Part shown: positions 38,230 to 46,524 of the stretch, one piece after another
Position numbering within the stretch: the stretch's first letter is position 1
Layout of the letters: each line of letters starts with the position of its first letter
Assembly: GCF_011250645.1 (NCBI RefSeq)
Contig: NZ_JAANNO010000002.1
Location: 329,506 to 393,505, forward strand
From: Motilibacter aurantiacus
GTDB lineage: Bacteria > Actinomycetota > Actinomycetes > Motilibacterales > Motilibacteraceae
DNA: 64,000 nt
Reading direction: 5' to 3'
The notes under the pieces: model-generated
The model's database searches: none
The model's input: only the letters and a program-made list of their open reading frames with translations
Told to the model about the DNA's origin: nothing
Made by a program: the position numbers and the translations under genes

Positions 38230-39363
38230 TCACGAGCGCGACCGGCGGTCGCGACGCGCGGCGAGCCGGTCCCGGAGCAGGCCGGGCACGGCGCGGGCCC
38301 GGTTGTAGGTGACGTCGAGCGCCAGGCGCTTCCCCGTCTCGGCCAGCGACGAGTAGGGCGAGGGCGTGACCGTCGCGGCACGGAGCACCGCACGGCTGAC
38401 CGGCGGGACGGGGCTCTGCGCGGCGGTTCCCGACAGCTCCTCCACGGCGGCCTGCACCTGGCCGGCGAGCCTGTCCCAGGTGAAGTGCTGGCGCAGCCTG
38501 GCCTCGTTGGCCGCCCGGTAGGACTCGAGCTCCTCGACCGGCGCCAGCTGGAGGCGGCGCAGCACGGCGAGCGCGCCGGCGACGTCATCGAGCGGCACGT
38601 TCACCACACCCGGCTCATCGACGTAGCCGCTGGTCGGGGTGCACACGGGGACCAGGCCCCACGACATGGCCTCGAGCACCGTCGTGGGGTTGGCGTCGGC
38701 GCGCCCGACCGTGAGCAGGAAGTCGTACGTGGCCAGCAGCTCTCGGGTGTCGGGCGCGGCGGTGTCGCGGGCGCCGTGGGCGACCGTCCCGGGGATGCCG
38801 TCGCCGTTGCCCATCCAGCCGACCTGGCCCGCGGGCAGCGCCTGCGCGATCGCCGAGAGGTAGCCGGTGTTCTTGTACCACCCGGTGTGGCCGATGTAGA
38901 GGAAGCGCCTGCGGCCGGCCGGCGCGAGCTCGCGCTCCAGCGGGGGGAAGTCGCCGCGGTCCACGGCGAGGTCGACATGGATCATGCGGGGCGCCCAGTG
39001 GCGCAGCTCACCGAAGGCCACGCTCTGGAACCACGCCCGGCCGGTGATCGCGAGGTAGGCGTCGGCGGTGCGGACGAAGGGGTCGAGGTAGGCGACCTGG
39101 TGCAGCTCACCGGCGTAGGGGCAGAGGACGAAGCGCCCGCTCCATCGGGGGTCCTTCCACAGGCGCCGCAAGGCCGTCCCCGGCGAGGGATGGGGATGCC
39201 CGACCAGGACGTCGCCGCGCTCGGGGCGGGTGCGGGGCGGCGCGTCCCAGTCGTGCAGCACGACGTCCCAGGTCTTGGACAGCCGTTGGGCCAGCTGCCG
39301 CCCGATGGCGTCCGGGGTGCGGATGCCCTCCCCGTGCGGGTAGACCAGGTGCAGCCTGGTCAT
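38230..39363 (-). CDS. GT4-like glycosyltransferase
   Basis: A 377-residue protein: 'LHLVYPHGEGIRTPDAIGRQ', 'WDVVLHDWDAPPRTRP', 'DVLVGHPHPSPGTALRRL', then a second Rossmann half with 'FLYIGHTGWYKNTGYLSAIA', 'LLTVGRADANPTTVLEAMSW' and 'GLVPVCTPTSGYVDEPGVVN'. The C-terminal site ('NPTTVLEAMSWG') is the nucleotide-sugar binding region of GT4. About 75 C-terminal residues are basic and may associate with the membrane. ATG 39363 overlaps the flippase stop (ATGA); the downstream gap to the next GT4 is 70 bases. Donor unknown. Confidence 0.82.
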   Translation of the reverse strand: MTRLHLVYPHGEGIRTPDAIGRQLAQRLSKTWDVVLHDWDAPPRTRPERGDVLVGHPHPSPGTALRRLWKDPRWSGRFVLCPYAGELHQVAYLDPFVRTADAYLAITGRAWFQSVAFGELRHWAPRMIHVDLAVDRGDFPPLERELAPAGRRRFLYIGHTGWYKNTGYLSAIAQALPAGQVGWMGNGDGIPGTVAHGARDTAAPDTRELLATYDFLLTVGRADANPTTVLEAMSWGLVPVCTPTSGYVDEPGVVNVPLDDVAGALAVLRRLQLAPVEELESYRAANEARLRQHFTWDRLAGQVQAAVEELSGTAAQSPVPPVSRAVLRAATVTPSPYSSLAETGKRLALDVTYNRARAVPGLLRDRLAARRDRRSRS

Positions 39364-40757
39364 GCCGCCCCCACCGGCTCGGCGACCCGGCCCGCGTCCG
39401 CCACGGACATGCGGCGCCACACACGGGGCATGTAGACCAGGATCGGGACGGTGATGCACAGCGTCTGGGCCACGAGGCTCCCCCAGATCGGCCCGGAGAC
39501 CCCGAACGCGTGAGTCAGGGCGACGGACAGCGGCAGGTTGACAGCGGCCATGACGAGCGCGCACACGACCTGGAACCGCACGACGTGGGCACCGTTCAAC
39601 AACATCGCGAACGGCCCGACGAGGGTGTTGTTCGCCGTCCACAGCGCGCAGGCCACGAGCAGCGACAGTGGGACGCTCGCACGGTCGCCGATCCACAGGT
39701 CGAGGATCTGCGAGCTGGCCAGGAGCAGGACCGCGGCCCCGGTGACGTTGACCGCCGCAGCAACGAGCACGGCCTGCCGCAGGGTGCGCCGTGCCCATGA
39801 CACCTCACCGCGAGCGAAGGCATCGCTGAACGCCGGCCACAGCGGAGTGAGGGCGAAGGAGACGACGATCGTCGGCAGCAGGAAGAGCCGCTGGGCGATG
39901 TAGTAGGAGGTGACCTCCGCAGGGCCCAGCAGGTGGGCGACCACCAGCGCGTCGGTCTGGTACGCCACGGCTCCGGCGACGCCGAGCACGAGGAAGAGCC
40001 CCCCGCTGTGCAGCAGGTAGCGCAGCGAGGCGCTCCGCACGGCGGACAGGCGCGGGCGCAGGTGCGGCCGCCGGGCGAACAGCCAGGCGCAGTTGACCGC
40101 GGACGCGACGACGGGGCCGGCGAGCGCGGCTGCCACGAACGCGGGGACGCCCGCCTCCGCGGCGACGCAGAGCAGCGTCGCGGCGATGCTCCCCAGAGCC
40201 CCGGCCAACTGCCAGAGGTTCGTCTGCAGGCCCTCCTGGAGCGCCAGGTGGATGCGCCCGGCAAGGCTCACGGGCAGGCCGGCCAGGAACACGACGGCGA
40301 ACACGGCCAACGCCTCGGGCGCCTCCTCGCCCGCGAGGCCGTCGACCCCGAGGACGGACGCCCAGGGCACGAACGGCCATGCCAGGAGGAGCAGCCCACC
40401 GATGCCGGCTGCCACCGACAGCAGCAGCACCCATGCCGACGAGATCAGGCCGCGCGCTTCGTCCGTGTCCCCCCGGGCCACCGCGCGCGACAGCGGGGTC
40501 ACCAGGCCGTTGCCGAAGCCGAAGTCGGAGAACACGAGCAGGGCCGGGAGCGAGGTGACCAACACCAGAAGACCATTGCGCGCCTCACCCAGGGACCCGA
40601 GCACGAGCGGAAGCGTGACGAAGGCTCCGACGGTCGTGGCCGCCCGGAAGCCGGCGGCGCCCAGAGCGGCAAGGACGATGCGCCGCCAACGCTCGCGCCC
40701 CGTCCCCGCCGAGGCCTCGAGGCCGGGCGGGACGGCCTCCAGCCGGTGCCTACTCAT
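39360..40757 (-). CDS. second Wzx-like flippase (MOP superfamily)
   Basis: A 465-residue protein with about 12 hydrophobic segments. Typical Wzx segments include 'GAFVTLPLVLGSLGEARNGL', 'FSDFGFGNGLVTPLSRAVAR', 'GVAGAVAYQTDALVVAHLLG' and 'FLLPTIVVSFALTPLWPAFS'. The last two match the O-antigen/teichuronic flippase pattern in which an Asp and an Arg-rich loop line the lumen. It is the first gene of the minus-strand set that runs to 36166. It differs clearly from the flippase at 10297, so the two probably serve different lipid-linked glycans. ATG 40757 gives a natural N terminus. Confidence 0.85.
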   Translation of the reverse strand: MSRHRLEAVPPGLEASAGTGRERWRRIVLAALGAAGFRAATTVGAFVTLPLVLGSLGEARNGLLVLVTSLPALLVFSDFGFGNGLVTPLSRAVARGDTDEARGLISSAWVLLLSVAAGIGGLLLLAWPFVPWASVLGVDGLAGEEAPEALAVFAVVFLAGLPVSLAGRIHLALQEGLQTNLWQLAGALGSIAATLLCVAAEAGVPAFVAAALAGPVVASAVNCAWLFARRPHLRPRLSAVRSASLRYLLHSGGLFLVLGVAGAVAYQTDALVVAHLLGPAEVTSYYIAQRLFLLPTIVVSFALTPLWPAFSDAFARGEVSWARRTLRQAVLVAAAVNVTGAAVLLLASSQILDLWIGDRASVPLSLLVACALWTANNTLVGPFAMLLNGAHVVRFQVVCALVMAAVNLPLSVALTHAFGVSGPIWGSLVAQTLCITVPILVYMPRVWRRMSVADAGRVAEPVGAA

Positions 40758-40860
40758 GCCGGCGGGCCCGCGTCGGAGGCACGGTGGGGCGCGGGGCTCC
40801 GACGCCGGTCAGGCGGCCCACCCGTCCCATCGAGCCTCCTCATCCTTTCGCGGCCGGCAT

Positions 40861-40879
40861 TGTCCGGAGTCTACGGACA
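40861..40879. promoter_or_regulatory. inverted repeat TGTCCG-N7-CGGACA
   Basis: Six-base arms with a seven-base spacer about 105 bases upstream of the flippase start. A TAGACT overlapping the spacer on the minus strand fits a -10 hexamer, so the repeat could be an operator over the promoter. Confidence 0.3.
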
Positions 40880-41034
40880 GAGAAGCAGGTCGCGGTGTCG
40901 ACGACGACAGCACCCGAATTCTCCGCGAGCGGGGCGCGAACGTTGTCCGGACGGGCTCGCACCGTCAACCTGCCGTTAACCAGCACACTGAACGCCCAGA
41001 ATGTGCAGCCGCGCGGTCGTCGCCGTTAAGGCCT

Positions 41035-41082
41035 TGTTGCGTTCCCTCGGCGTTGCGTTCCTCCGGCGTTGCGTTCCTCCGG
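41035..41082. repeat. three tandem 16-bp repeats
   Basis: Two identical copies of CGTTGCGTTCCTCCGG (41051-41066, 41067-41082) are preceded by one degenerate copy (41035-41050). The array is non-coding. Confidence 0.85.
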
Positions 41083-41245
41083 CGCGAGCCGCAGGGCTCG
41101 GCGCGGTACATCGACGGAACGTGCCCGGAGCATCACGAGCAGCACCCGTACTGCCGGGCTCGCCCTCGACCACGGGACAGGCCCGGCAGCAGAGACCTGA
41201 TTGTGGCTTCAGGTGTGTGCGGCCTCGGCCCGGAGCTCGGCCGGC

Positions 41246-41896
41246 CTAGGCGGGACGGGTCACCAGGCCCATGCCGAACTCGTACGCCTCCGGCAGCCCC
41301 TGCTCCGCCATGAACCGCACGTAGCCCTCGCGAGCCTTCCAGTGCTGTCCCTCGGGGCAGTCGTCGACGAGGATCACCCCGCCCGGGGAGAGCAACGGGT
41401 AGACCCGCGTGAGCCCCTCGTAGACAGGGACCGAGAGGTCGACGTCGATGAGCGCGGCCGCCACGGGAGCAGGGATGCGCGCCGGCCGCAGAGTGGTCAC
41501 GTCGGCCTGCAGCAGCTCGATCTCGGGGGCGCCGAGCCCGTCGACCGTGCTGCGCACGAGGGACTTGGAGTTGGCCGAGAACATCGTGCGGTAGCCCGCC
41601 GGCGTTCCCTTGCCCTGGTCCACCCGGAACGTCTCGTCCGTGAAGCCGCCGAAGGTGTCGATGCACACGTAGCGCTTGTCCGACCCCGCACCGCGCAGCA
41701 TGCGCGAGCAGAGCGCAGCCGTCCCGCCGGCCGAGCACCCGACCTCGAGCACCACGCCCGGCACCTCGCGGGTGTCCATGAGCGTCTTCATCCAGAGATG
41801 CAGCCGAACGGGCTGCAGCCCGATCGGCGGGAACCGGTAGAGCACCGGCCGAAGCGCTCGCTTCGCTGCGTACTTGGCCATCGTCGTCACGTCCAC
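41246..41896 (-). CDS. TylF/macrocin-type SAM methyltransferase
   Basis: A 216-residue protein: 'GVVLEVGCSAGGTAALCSRM' as SAM motif I, 'RYVCIDTFGGFTDETFRVDQ' with the acidic residues that bind metal and SAM, 'IELLQADVTTLRPA', then 'AALIDVDLSVPVYEGLTRVY' and 'GGVILVDDCPEGQHWKAREG'. This is the TylF family, which O-methylates sugars in a Mg-dependent way. GTG 41896 was preferred over ATG 41881 because GGAAGG lies six bases upstream; the open frame to 41977 is not protein-like. Flanked by a GT4-like gene upstream; probably methylates a residue of the local glycan. Confidence 0.82.
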   Translation of the reverse strand: MDVTTMAKYAAKRALRPVLYRFPPIGLQPVRLHLWMKTLMDTREVPGVVLEVGCSAGGTAALCSRMLRGAGSDKRYVCIDTFGGFTDETFRVDQGKGTPAGYRTMFSANSKSLVRSTVDGLGAPEIELLQADVTTLRPARIPAPVAAALIDVDLSVPVYEGLTRVYPLLSPGGVILVDDCPEGQHWKAREGYVRFMAEQGLPEAYEFGMGLVTRPA

Positions 41897-42035
41897 GGCA
41901 CGCCTTCCGTCGGGGCCTGCAGGGCGGGCTACGACGGAGGAAACGCTCGACTCCGCGGCCCTCTGAACGCGGCGCACGCTAGCACCGGCGCGAGCCGGGG
42001 CACCAGAGCTCGGGAGGCTCCGGGCGCTGCCTGCG

Positions 42036-43271
42036 CTACGCCTTGGCCGGCCGCAGCACGTCCAGCCATCGCCTGCCGGCTATGTCGAGCTCGCGCTCGG
42101 CGAGGAAGAACTCGAGGCCGCGCCGGCCGTACGCCTCGGCCTCGGGCCCGTCGAGCAGCTTGCGCACGAACGCCGCCAGCCCCTCGGAGTCGTCGGGGTC
42201 GAGGACGAGGCCTCCGCCACCGGCTGTCACGTCGAGGGCGCTCTGGCACTCGGGCGAGCCGAGGAACGCGACAGGCCGGGCGACGGCCATCGCGGCGTAC
42301 GTCTTCGAGGGCACGCAGGTCCCGGTGGCGCGCAGGTCCAGGCTCACCACGTGCAGCCCGCCGCTGGACAGCAAGGCCGCGACCTCGGACTCCGGGACGC
42401 GGGGCAGCACCCGCAGGTTGGCCAGCCCCGCGGCGGCGGCCTGCCGCCGCACCTGCTCGATGCGGTCACCGGTCCCGGCGAGGGCGAACAGCACCCGGGG
42501 GTCGTCGCGCAGCAGCTCGGCCGCGCCGACGAAGGCCTGCAGCGGGTGCCGGTGGGTCGCGTGCCCGCTGTAGAGGACGACGAACCGGTCGCCGAGGCCG
42601 AGGCGTCGGCGCAGCGCCCCGTCGTCCACCCGTGCGAGCCGCTCCTTCTTCTGCCACATCGGGATGACCTCGACGGACGAGCTCACCCCGCGCCGGATGA
42701 GCGCCTCGCGCATGCACGAGCCCAGCGTCACCACCACGTCGGAGGAGTTGCCGCCGAGGTTGTCCACCCGCGTGCGGGCACGGGCGAGCAGGCTGCCGCC
42801 GTCCGAGCGCAGCTCCAGCGCGCGCTCCTGATCCGCCCACAGGTCGAGCACCCACGTGACGTGGCGGACGTCGGGCCCTGCGACCCGCTTGGCCAGCAGC
42901 CCGAGCAACTCGACACCGGTGGGGGTGTCCACGGTGAGGATGGTGTCGAACCGGCGGCGGCGCAGGGTGACCACGACTCCGGAGGCCAGGAGGTACCAGA
43001 GATTCAGCACCTTCTGCCCACGGTGGCTGGCCGTGCGTCGGGCCGGGATCAGCCACTCGCCCAGCCCGGCCCGCTCGGTCCCGTCCTCGGGCGCGTGGCC
43101 GGCCAGCCGCAGCAGGGTCACCTCGTGCCCCTGGCCGCGCATCCATTGGGCGAGCTCCAACAACGCACGCGCCACGGCGTCGCGGTCGTAGTCGAGCTCG
43201 GCGCGGGCGATCAGCAGCCGGAACCGGCGCTTCCCCCCGGGCGCCGCGGCTGCGCGACTCCTCCGCCACAT
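42036..43271 (-). CDS. GT4-family glycosyltransferase (WbuB/WcaI-like)
   Basis: A 411-residue GT-B protein: 'RFRLLIARAELDYDRDAVAR', 'GHEVTLLRLAG', 'DTILTVDTPTGVELLGLLA', 'TWVLDLWADQERALELRSDG', 'FVVLYSGHATHRHPLQAFVG', 'VLFALAGTGDRIEQVRRQAA' and 'GTCVPSKTYAAMAVARPVAF'. The 'PSKTYAAMA' block is typical of GT4 enzymes in the colanic-acid WcaI and WbuB group. ATG 43271 has GAGAGG about ten bases upstream. The next gene downstream is the TylF-type methyltransferase, 139 bases away. It is divergent from the beta-helix gene over a region with a 9-bp inverted repeat. Confidence 0.85.
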   Translation of the reverse strand: MWRRSRAAAAPGGKRRFRLLIARAELDYDRDAVARALLELAQWMRGQGHEVTLLRLAGHAPEDGTERAGLGEWLIPARRTASHRGQKVLNLWYLLASGVVVTLRRRRFDTILTVDTPTGVELLGLLAKRVAGPDVRHVTWVLDLWADQERALELRSDGGSLLARARTRVDNLGGNSSDVVVTLGSCMREALIRRGVSSSVEVIPMWQKKERLARVDDGALRRRLGLGDRFVVLYSGHATHRHPLQAFVGAAELLRDDPRVLFALAGTGDRIEQVRRQAAAAGLANLRVLPRVPESEVAALLSSGGLHVVSLDLRATGTCVPSKTYAAMAVARPVAFLGSPECQSALDVTAGGGGLVLDPDDSEGLAAFVRKLLDGPEAEAYGRRGLEFFLAERELDIAGRRWLDVLRPAKA

Positions 43272-43610
43272 CGCGATGACAACCTCTCGTGGCCGTGGCC
43301 GAGGCGCTTCCCACCTGTCGTCGCGGAGCAGGGCGCCCTTTCCGGTGCCTGAACGTATACCACCCAGGTGACGTTCAGGTTGCCGTCGCGAAGCCACGTC
43401 CCGCAGCCCCGAAAGCCCTGGTACACCTGTCGCCGCGGCTTGCCGGGGGACGACGCGGACCGCTTCCGACAGGGATGCGCCGGCCCCGGCGTACGACGCG
43501 ACAGGAACTGAACAGTGCACGAGCAAGGCGCGGTGCCGGCGTGCGGCACCGACACCGCCGGACGGGTGACGCTCGTCAAGGCGACTCCTTCGGGTGACGA
43601 CACCCAGGGC
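43272..43610. other. divergent intergenic region
   Basis: 339 bases between the minus-strand GT4 and the plus-strand beta-helix gene. The main structure is the inverted repeat at 43348-43379. A TATACG on the minus strand within that repeat could be a -10 hexamer for the GT4, without a clear -35. Frames here lack coding bias. Confidence 0.4.
43348..43379. promoter_or_regulatory. 9-bp inverted repeat CCTGAACGT-N14-ACGTTCAGG
   Basis: Perfect 9-base arms with a 14-base spacer, 77 bases upstream of the GT4 start and 232 bases upstream of the beta-helix start. The spacing (23 bp centre to centre) places both half-sites on one DNA face, as for a dimeric regulator. Confidence 0.45.
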
Positions 43611-45125
43611 ATGAACATCCTCCGCACGACGGTCGCCGCAGTCGCGCTCACCGTTGCCACCGGCTCCACTCCTGCCCTTGCTGCGACGTCCCCTGCGGAG
43701 AAGCCGGCGAAGGCGAAGACCGTGTCCGGCAAGGCGGTCTCCCGCACCAGCACCGGCGTCAGCACGATGCTCATGGGCACGGTGACGAGCACGTCGAGCA
43801 CCGCGACCCTGCGGTCGATCGCGCTTCCCGCCGGTACGCTCACCCTGACCAACAGCTTCAGCGGCTCCTGCAGGACGTTGCGCGTCGACGTCCCCTCGCT
43901 CGGCCTCTCGACGACGGGCCCCACCGGCTCCAAGCTCGTCGGCCAGGTGCCGGCCGGAGCGCTCACCGTCAAGGTGACCGGCCAGAAGTGCAACGCCACC
44001 GCATTCCTCGGGATCACCGTGACCCCCACGCCCGCCGCAGCCGCCCCCGCCGCGAACGTCAAGAACGTCCTGTCGTACGGCGCGGTCGGCGACGGCGTCA
44101 CCGACGACACCGCGGCGATCTACCGCGCGATCGACGCGCTCGCCCCCGGCGACACGCTGCAGTTCCCGCAGGGGCGGACGTTCGTGCACAAGCAGATCAT
44201 CAAGATCCTCAAGTCGAACATCCGCCTCGCCGGCAAGGCGACCCTGCTCGCGACCGACCCGATGAGCTCCGACGTCGTCATCGAGTCGAGCAACGTCACG
44301 GTCGAGGACCTCACCTTCAAGACGGTGGGCGCCACGGTGCGCAACTCCTCGATCGACCAGATGGGGCTCACTCTCGGGATGAGCAGTGGCACCGTGCTGC
44401 GTCGCGTCACCGTCGACGGCCCGTCCGCGGCCGGCATCTTCGTCGTGGGCGCGCGCGACTTCCTCATCGAGGACGCGGTCGTGCAGAACTCGCTCTCCGA
44501 CGGCATCCACGTCACGCACGCCAGCCAGAACGGCAGGATCGTGCGGCCGACGATCCGCAACAGCGGCGACGACGGCGTCGGCATCGTCAGCTACCTCAAC
44601 GACGGTGCGCCGGTCCGCAACGTCACGGTCACCTCGCCCCGGTTCTACGGCAACACCTGGGGCCGCGCATTCTCCGTCGTCGGCGGCGAGGACATCAGCT
44701 ACACCGATGTGTACGCCGAGCGCTCCGCAGGCGCGGCGGTCTACATCGGCGCGGAGGGCGCGCCCTGGAACACCTTCACCGCCAAGCGGGTCACCGTCTC
44801 CGGCGGCACCCTGGTGGGCTCGAACACCGTCGCCTCGGTCGACCACGGCGCGATCCTCGTGCTGCCCGGCAGCAAGGACCGGCTCGAGGACGTCACCATC
44901 AAGAACCTCCTCATCAAGGACACCCGCGCCACCGCCAGCCGGCAGGTCGGCCTCTACCTGCCCGACGAGGACGCCGTCGCCCCGGCGCGGGTCAGCTTCC
45001 TCGGCCTCACCGTCGAGGGCGGCAACGAGATCGTGTTCTGGACCAACGCGCCGCGGACCAGCTACGCGCTGACGGGCACGACCTGGAACCGCACAGCGGT
45101 CGCCGGCAACGAAGCCTCCTGGTAG
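43611..45125 (+). CDS. secreted pectate-lyase-like right-handed beta-helix protein
   Basis: A 504-residue protein. From ATG 43611 there is a signal peptide ('TTVAAVALTVATGSTPALAA'), a beta-rich N-terminal domain (about 50-140) with a Cys pair, an Ala/Pro linker, and a parallel beta-helix opened by 'LSYGAVGDGVTDDTAAIYRA', the pectate_lyase_3/GH28-like signature. Repeating coils follow ('NVTVEDLTFKTVGATVRNSS', 'FLIEDAVVQNSLSDGIHVTH', 'ISYTDVYAERSAGAAVYIGA'). A Gly-Asp-Asp ('NSGDDGVGIVSYL') matches GH28-type catalytic acids, but the full hydrolase set is not clear, so it may be a lyase, hydrolase or binding protein. Its role on the local polymer is inferred. Repeats and a strong terminator follow. 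Confidence 0.85.
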   Translation: MNILRTTVAAVALTVATGSTPALAATSPAEKPAKAKTVSGKAVSRTSTGVSTMLMGTVTSTSSTATLRSIALPAGTLTLTNSFSGSCRTLRVDVPSLGLSTTGPTGSKLVGQVPAGALTVKVTGQKCNATAFLGITVTPTPAAAAPAANVKNVLSYGAVGDGVTDDTAAIYRAIDALAPGDTLQFPQGRTFVHKQIIKILKSNIRLAGKATLLATDPMSSDVVIESSNVTVEDLTFKTVGATVRNSSIDQMGLTLGMSSGTVLRRVTVDGPSAAGIFVVGARDFLIEDAVVQNSLSDGIHVTHASQNGRIVRPTIRNSGDDGVGIVSYLNDGAPVRNVTVTSPRFYGNTWGRAFSVVGGEDISYTDVYAERSAGAAVYIGAEGAPWNTFTAKRVTVSGGTLVGSNTVASVDHGAILVLPGSKDRLEDVTIKNLLIKDTRATASRQVGLYLPDEDAVAPARVSFLGLTVEGGNEIVFWTNAPRTSYALTGTTWNRTAVAGNEASW

Positions 45126-45130
45126 GGGCG

Positions 45131-45188
45131 GACCAGCCCCTGAGCCGGCCCCGAGCCGGCCCCGAGCCAGCCCCTGAGCCAGCCCCTG
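45131..45188. repeat. tandem 11/12-bp repeats downstream of the beta-helix gene
   Basis: Five units in the order CCAGCCCCTGAG, two copies of CCGGCCCCGAG, then two more copies of CCAGCCCCTGAG. The complementary strand resembles the CAGGGCTC repeat in the GT4 gene at 37585. Confidence 0.85.
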
Positions 45189-45248
45189 AGCCAGCACTGC
45201 GTCACTCCTGCACCAGCACCGCGCCAGCACGGCCTCGGCACGGCGCCC

Positions 45249-45282
45249 GGGCGGGCCCGGAAGACTGAATCCGGGCCCGCCC
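45249..45282 (+). terminator. hairpin terminator
   Basis: A perfect 12-bp GC stem with a 10-base loop (AAGACTGAAT) about 125 bases after the beta-helix stop, followed by TT. Confidence 0.7.
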
Positions 45283-45290
45283 TTCAGGTG

Positions 45291-45317
45291 TTGCCAGCCG
45301 GAGGCGCGCAGTAGGAT
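45291..45317 (+). promoter_or_regulatory. candidate promoter for the nucleotidyltransferase-fold gene
   Basis: TTGCCA (45291-45296) and TAGGAT (45312-45317) are separated by 15 bases, shorter than the usual 17 but with a good actinobacterial -10. A start near 45324 would leave a leader of about 50 bases. Confidence 0.4.
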
Positions 45318-45372
45318 CACACTCGCCTCGGTCGGCGGTCGTCGGCCTTCTTCGACGAGTGCGGAGGTGGGA

Positions 45373-46524
45373 GTGCTGTCCCGCCTGACGCGGGCGTCCG
45401 CCGGGGCCCGACTGCAGGGGCTTTACCCCGCCCTCGGCCCCTGGACGTCCGCAGCCCTCTGGCACGGGATCACCAAGCCCGAGCTCCCCACTGCCCCGCT
45501 CGAGCAGGACCTGGGACAGATCCGTGCCCAGCGGCTCACTCCCCTGCTGCTGCGCCTGTGCGACGAGCGCGGCTGGCCGCTCACCGAGGAGCAGCGCGGC
45601 GCCCTCGAGGTCGAGGCGTTCATGTGGGAGACGCTGTCGACCAGCGCACGGAGCGCGGGGCGGGCCGTCCTGGGCATGCTCGAGGCGGCGGGCATCCCGG
45701 CTGCCGTCACCAAGGGCCCGGGTATCGCCGCCCACTACGAGCCGCCGCTGCTGCGCCCCTACACCGACGTGGACCTGCTCGTGCGGCCGCGCGACTTCGA
45801 CCGGTCCATGCGCCTGCTCGCCCGCGAGGGCTACCGCCCCGCCGAAGCCAGCCGGCAGCCCTGGCCCTACTTCGACCGCTGGTGCCGCGAGGGCGTCAAC
45901 CTGACCGGCCCAGCGGGCGAGCGGGTGGACGTCCACCACCACGTGCCCCCCTGGCACTGGTCCCGACGGCTCGACGCAGCGTCCCTGCTGGGACGAGCGC
46001 AGGCACCCCGGAGCCAGGGCATGCCCCTGGTGCCGGCGGAGGACAACCTGCTCGTCGCGGCACTGCACCTGGTGACCGACCGGAACCGCGCCGGGCGCAG
46101 CCTGCTCATCTGGCGCGACGTCGTCCAGCTGGGGTCCTCGGTCGACCCCGGCAGCGCGGTCGCGCGGGCGCGGGAGGTGCGGCTCGACGGGTGGCTGCGC
46201 CACGTCCTGCTCGCGCTGCCGGAGGAGGTCCGCCCCACGGCTCTGCTGCAGCGGCTGGAGGACGGGCCGCTCTCGCCGCTGCCCGCCGCCGGCCGGCTCG
46301 CGGTGCTCCTCTCCCCCGTCCCGGCGCACCTCGGCGCCCGGTCCTCGCAGGCGCTCCGGCTGCCCGTCCCGGCCGCGGCGTGGTGCCTGGCCGGGGCGCT
46401 GCTCCCCTCCCGCAGCTTCCTGCACGCCAAGGACCCGGCGGCCGGGGCGTACCCGGTGCTATGGGCGCGACGGGCCGCCCGCTCCTGGCGCTCCGTCCGC
46501 AGCAGCTGGCAGCCGCGCGGCTGA
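45373..46524 (+). CDS. uncharacterised nucleotidyltransferase-fold protein (NTP_transf_5-like)
   Basis: A 383-residue protein with helical N terminus, then 'AGIPAAVTKGPGIAAHYEPP' and the nucleotidyltransferase strand 'LLRPYTDVDLLVRPRDFDRS' near residue 128, which carries the DxD metal pair. 'ERVDVHHHVPPWHWSRRLDA' and 'LPLVPAEDNLLVAALHLVTD'-type segments follow. This is the family of uncharacterised nucleotidyltransferases seen in polysaccharide loci and in some lasso-peptide clusters. The start is GTG 45373, with GGAGG four bases upstream. The last 66 bases overlap the minus-strand GT-like gene. Substrate unknown. Confidence 0.78.
   Translation: MLSRLTRASAGARLQGLYPALGPWTSAALWHGITKPELPTAPLEQDLGQIRAQRLTPLLLRLCDERGWPLTEEQRGALEVEAFMWETLSTSARSAGRAVLGMLEAAGIPAAVTKGPGIAAHYEPPLLRPYTDVDLLVRPRDFDRSMRLLAREGYRPAEASRQPWPYFDRWCREGVNLTGPAGERVDVHHHVPPWHWSRRLDAASLLGRAQAPRSQGMPLVPAEDNLLVAALHLVTDRNRAGRSLLIWRDVVQLGSSVDPGSAVARAREVRLDGWLRHVLLALPEEVRPTALLQRLEDGPLSPLPAAGRLAVLLSPVPAHLGARSSQALRLPVPAAAWCLAGALLPSRSFLHAKDPAAGAYPVLWARRAARSWRSVRSSWQPRG

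Larger units (their letters stand above)
40758..41245. other. 488-base intergenic region with repeats
   Basis: This stretch lies between the flippase start and the methyltransferase stop, both minus strand. It contains the inverted repeat at 40861-40879 and the tandem repeat at 41035-41082. Short open frames lack ribosome binding sites. A TTGACG on the minus strand (around 40961-40966) is a possible -35, with only a weak -10-like hexamer 17-18 bases downstream. Confidence 0.4.

Noticed and set aside
45131-45188. Possible CRISPR-like array (also 37585-37632 and 41035-41082)
   Set aside because: The units are 11-16 bp, directly adjacent with no spacers, and no cas gene is nearby.
42036-45320. 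One long minus-strand frame joining the GT4 gene to sequence opposite the beta-helix gene
   Set aside because: Only the part up to 43271 is protein-like; the rest is antisense of the beta-helix gene and crosses the intergenic repeat.
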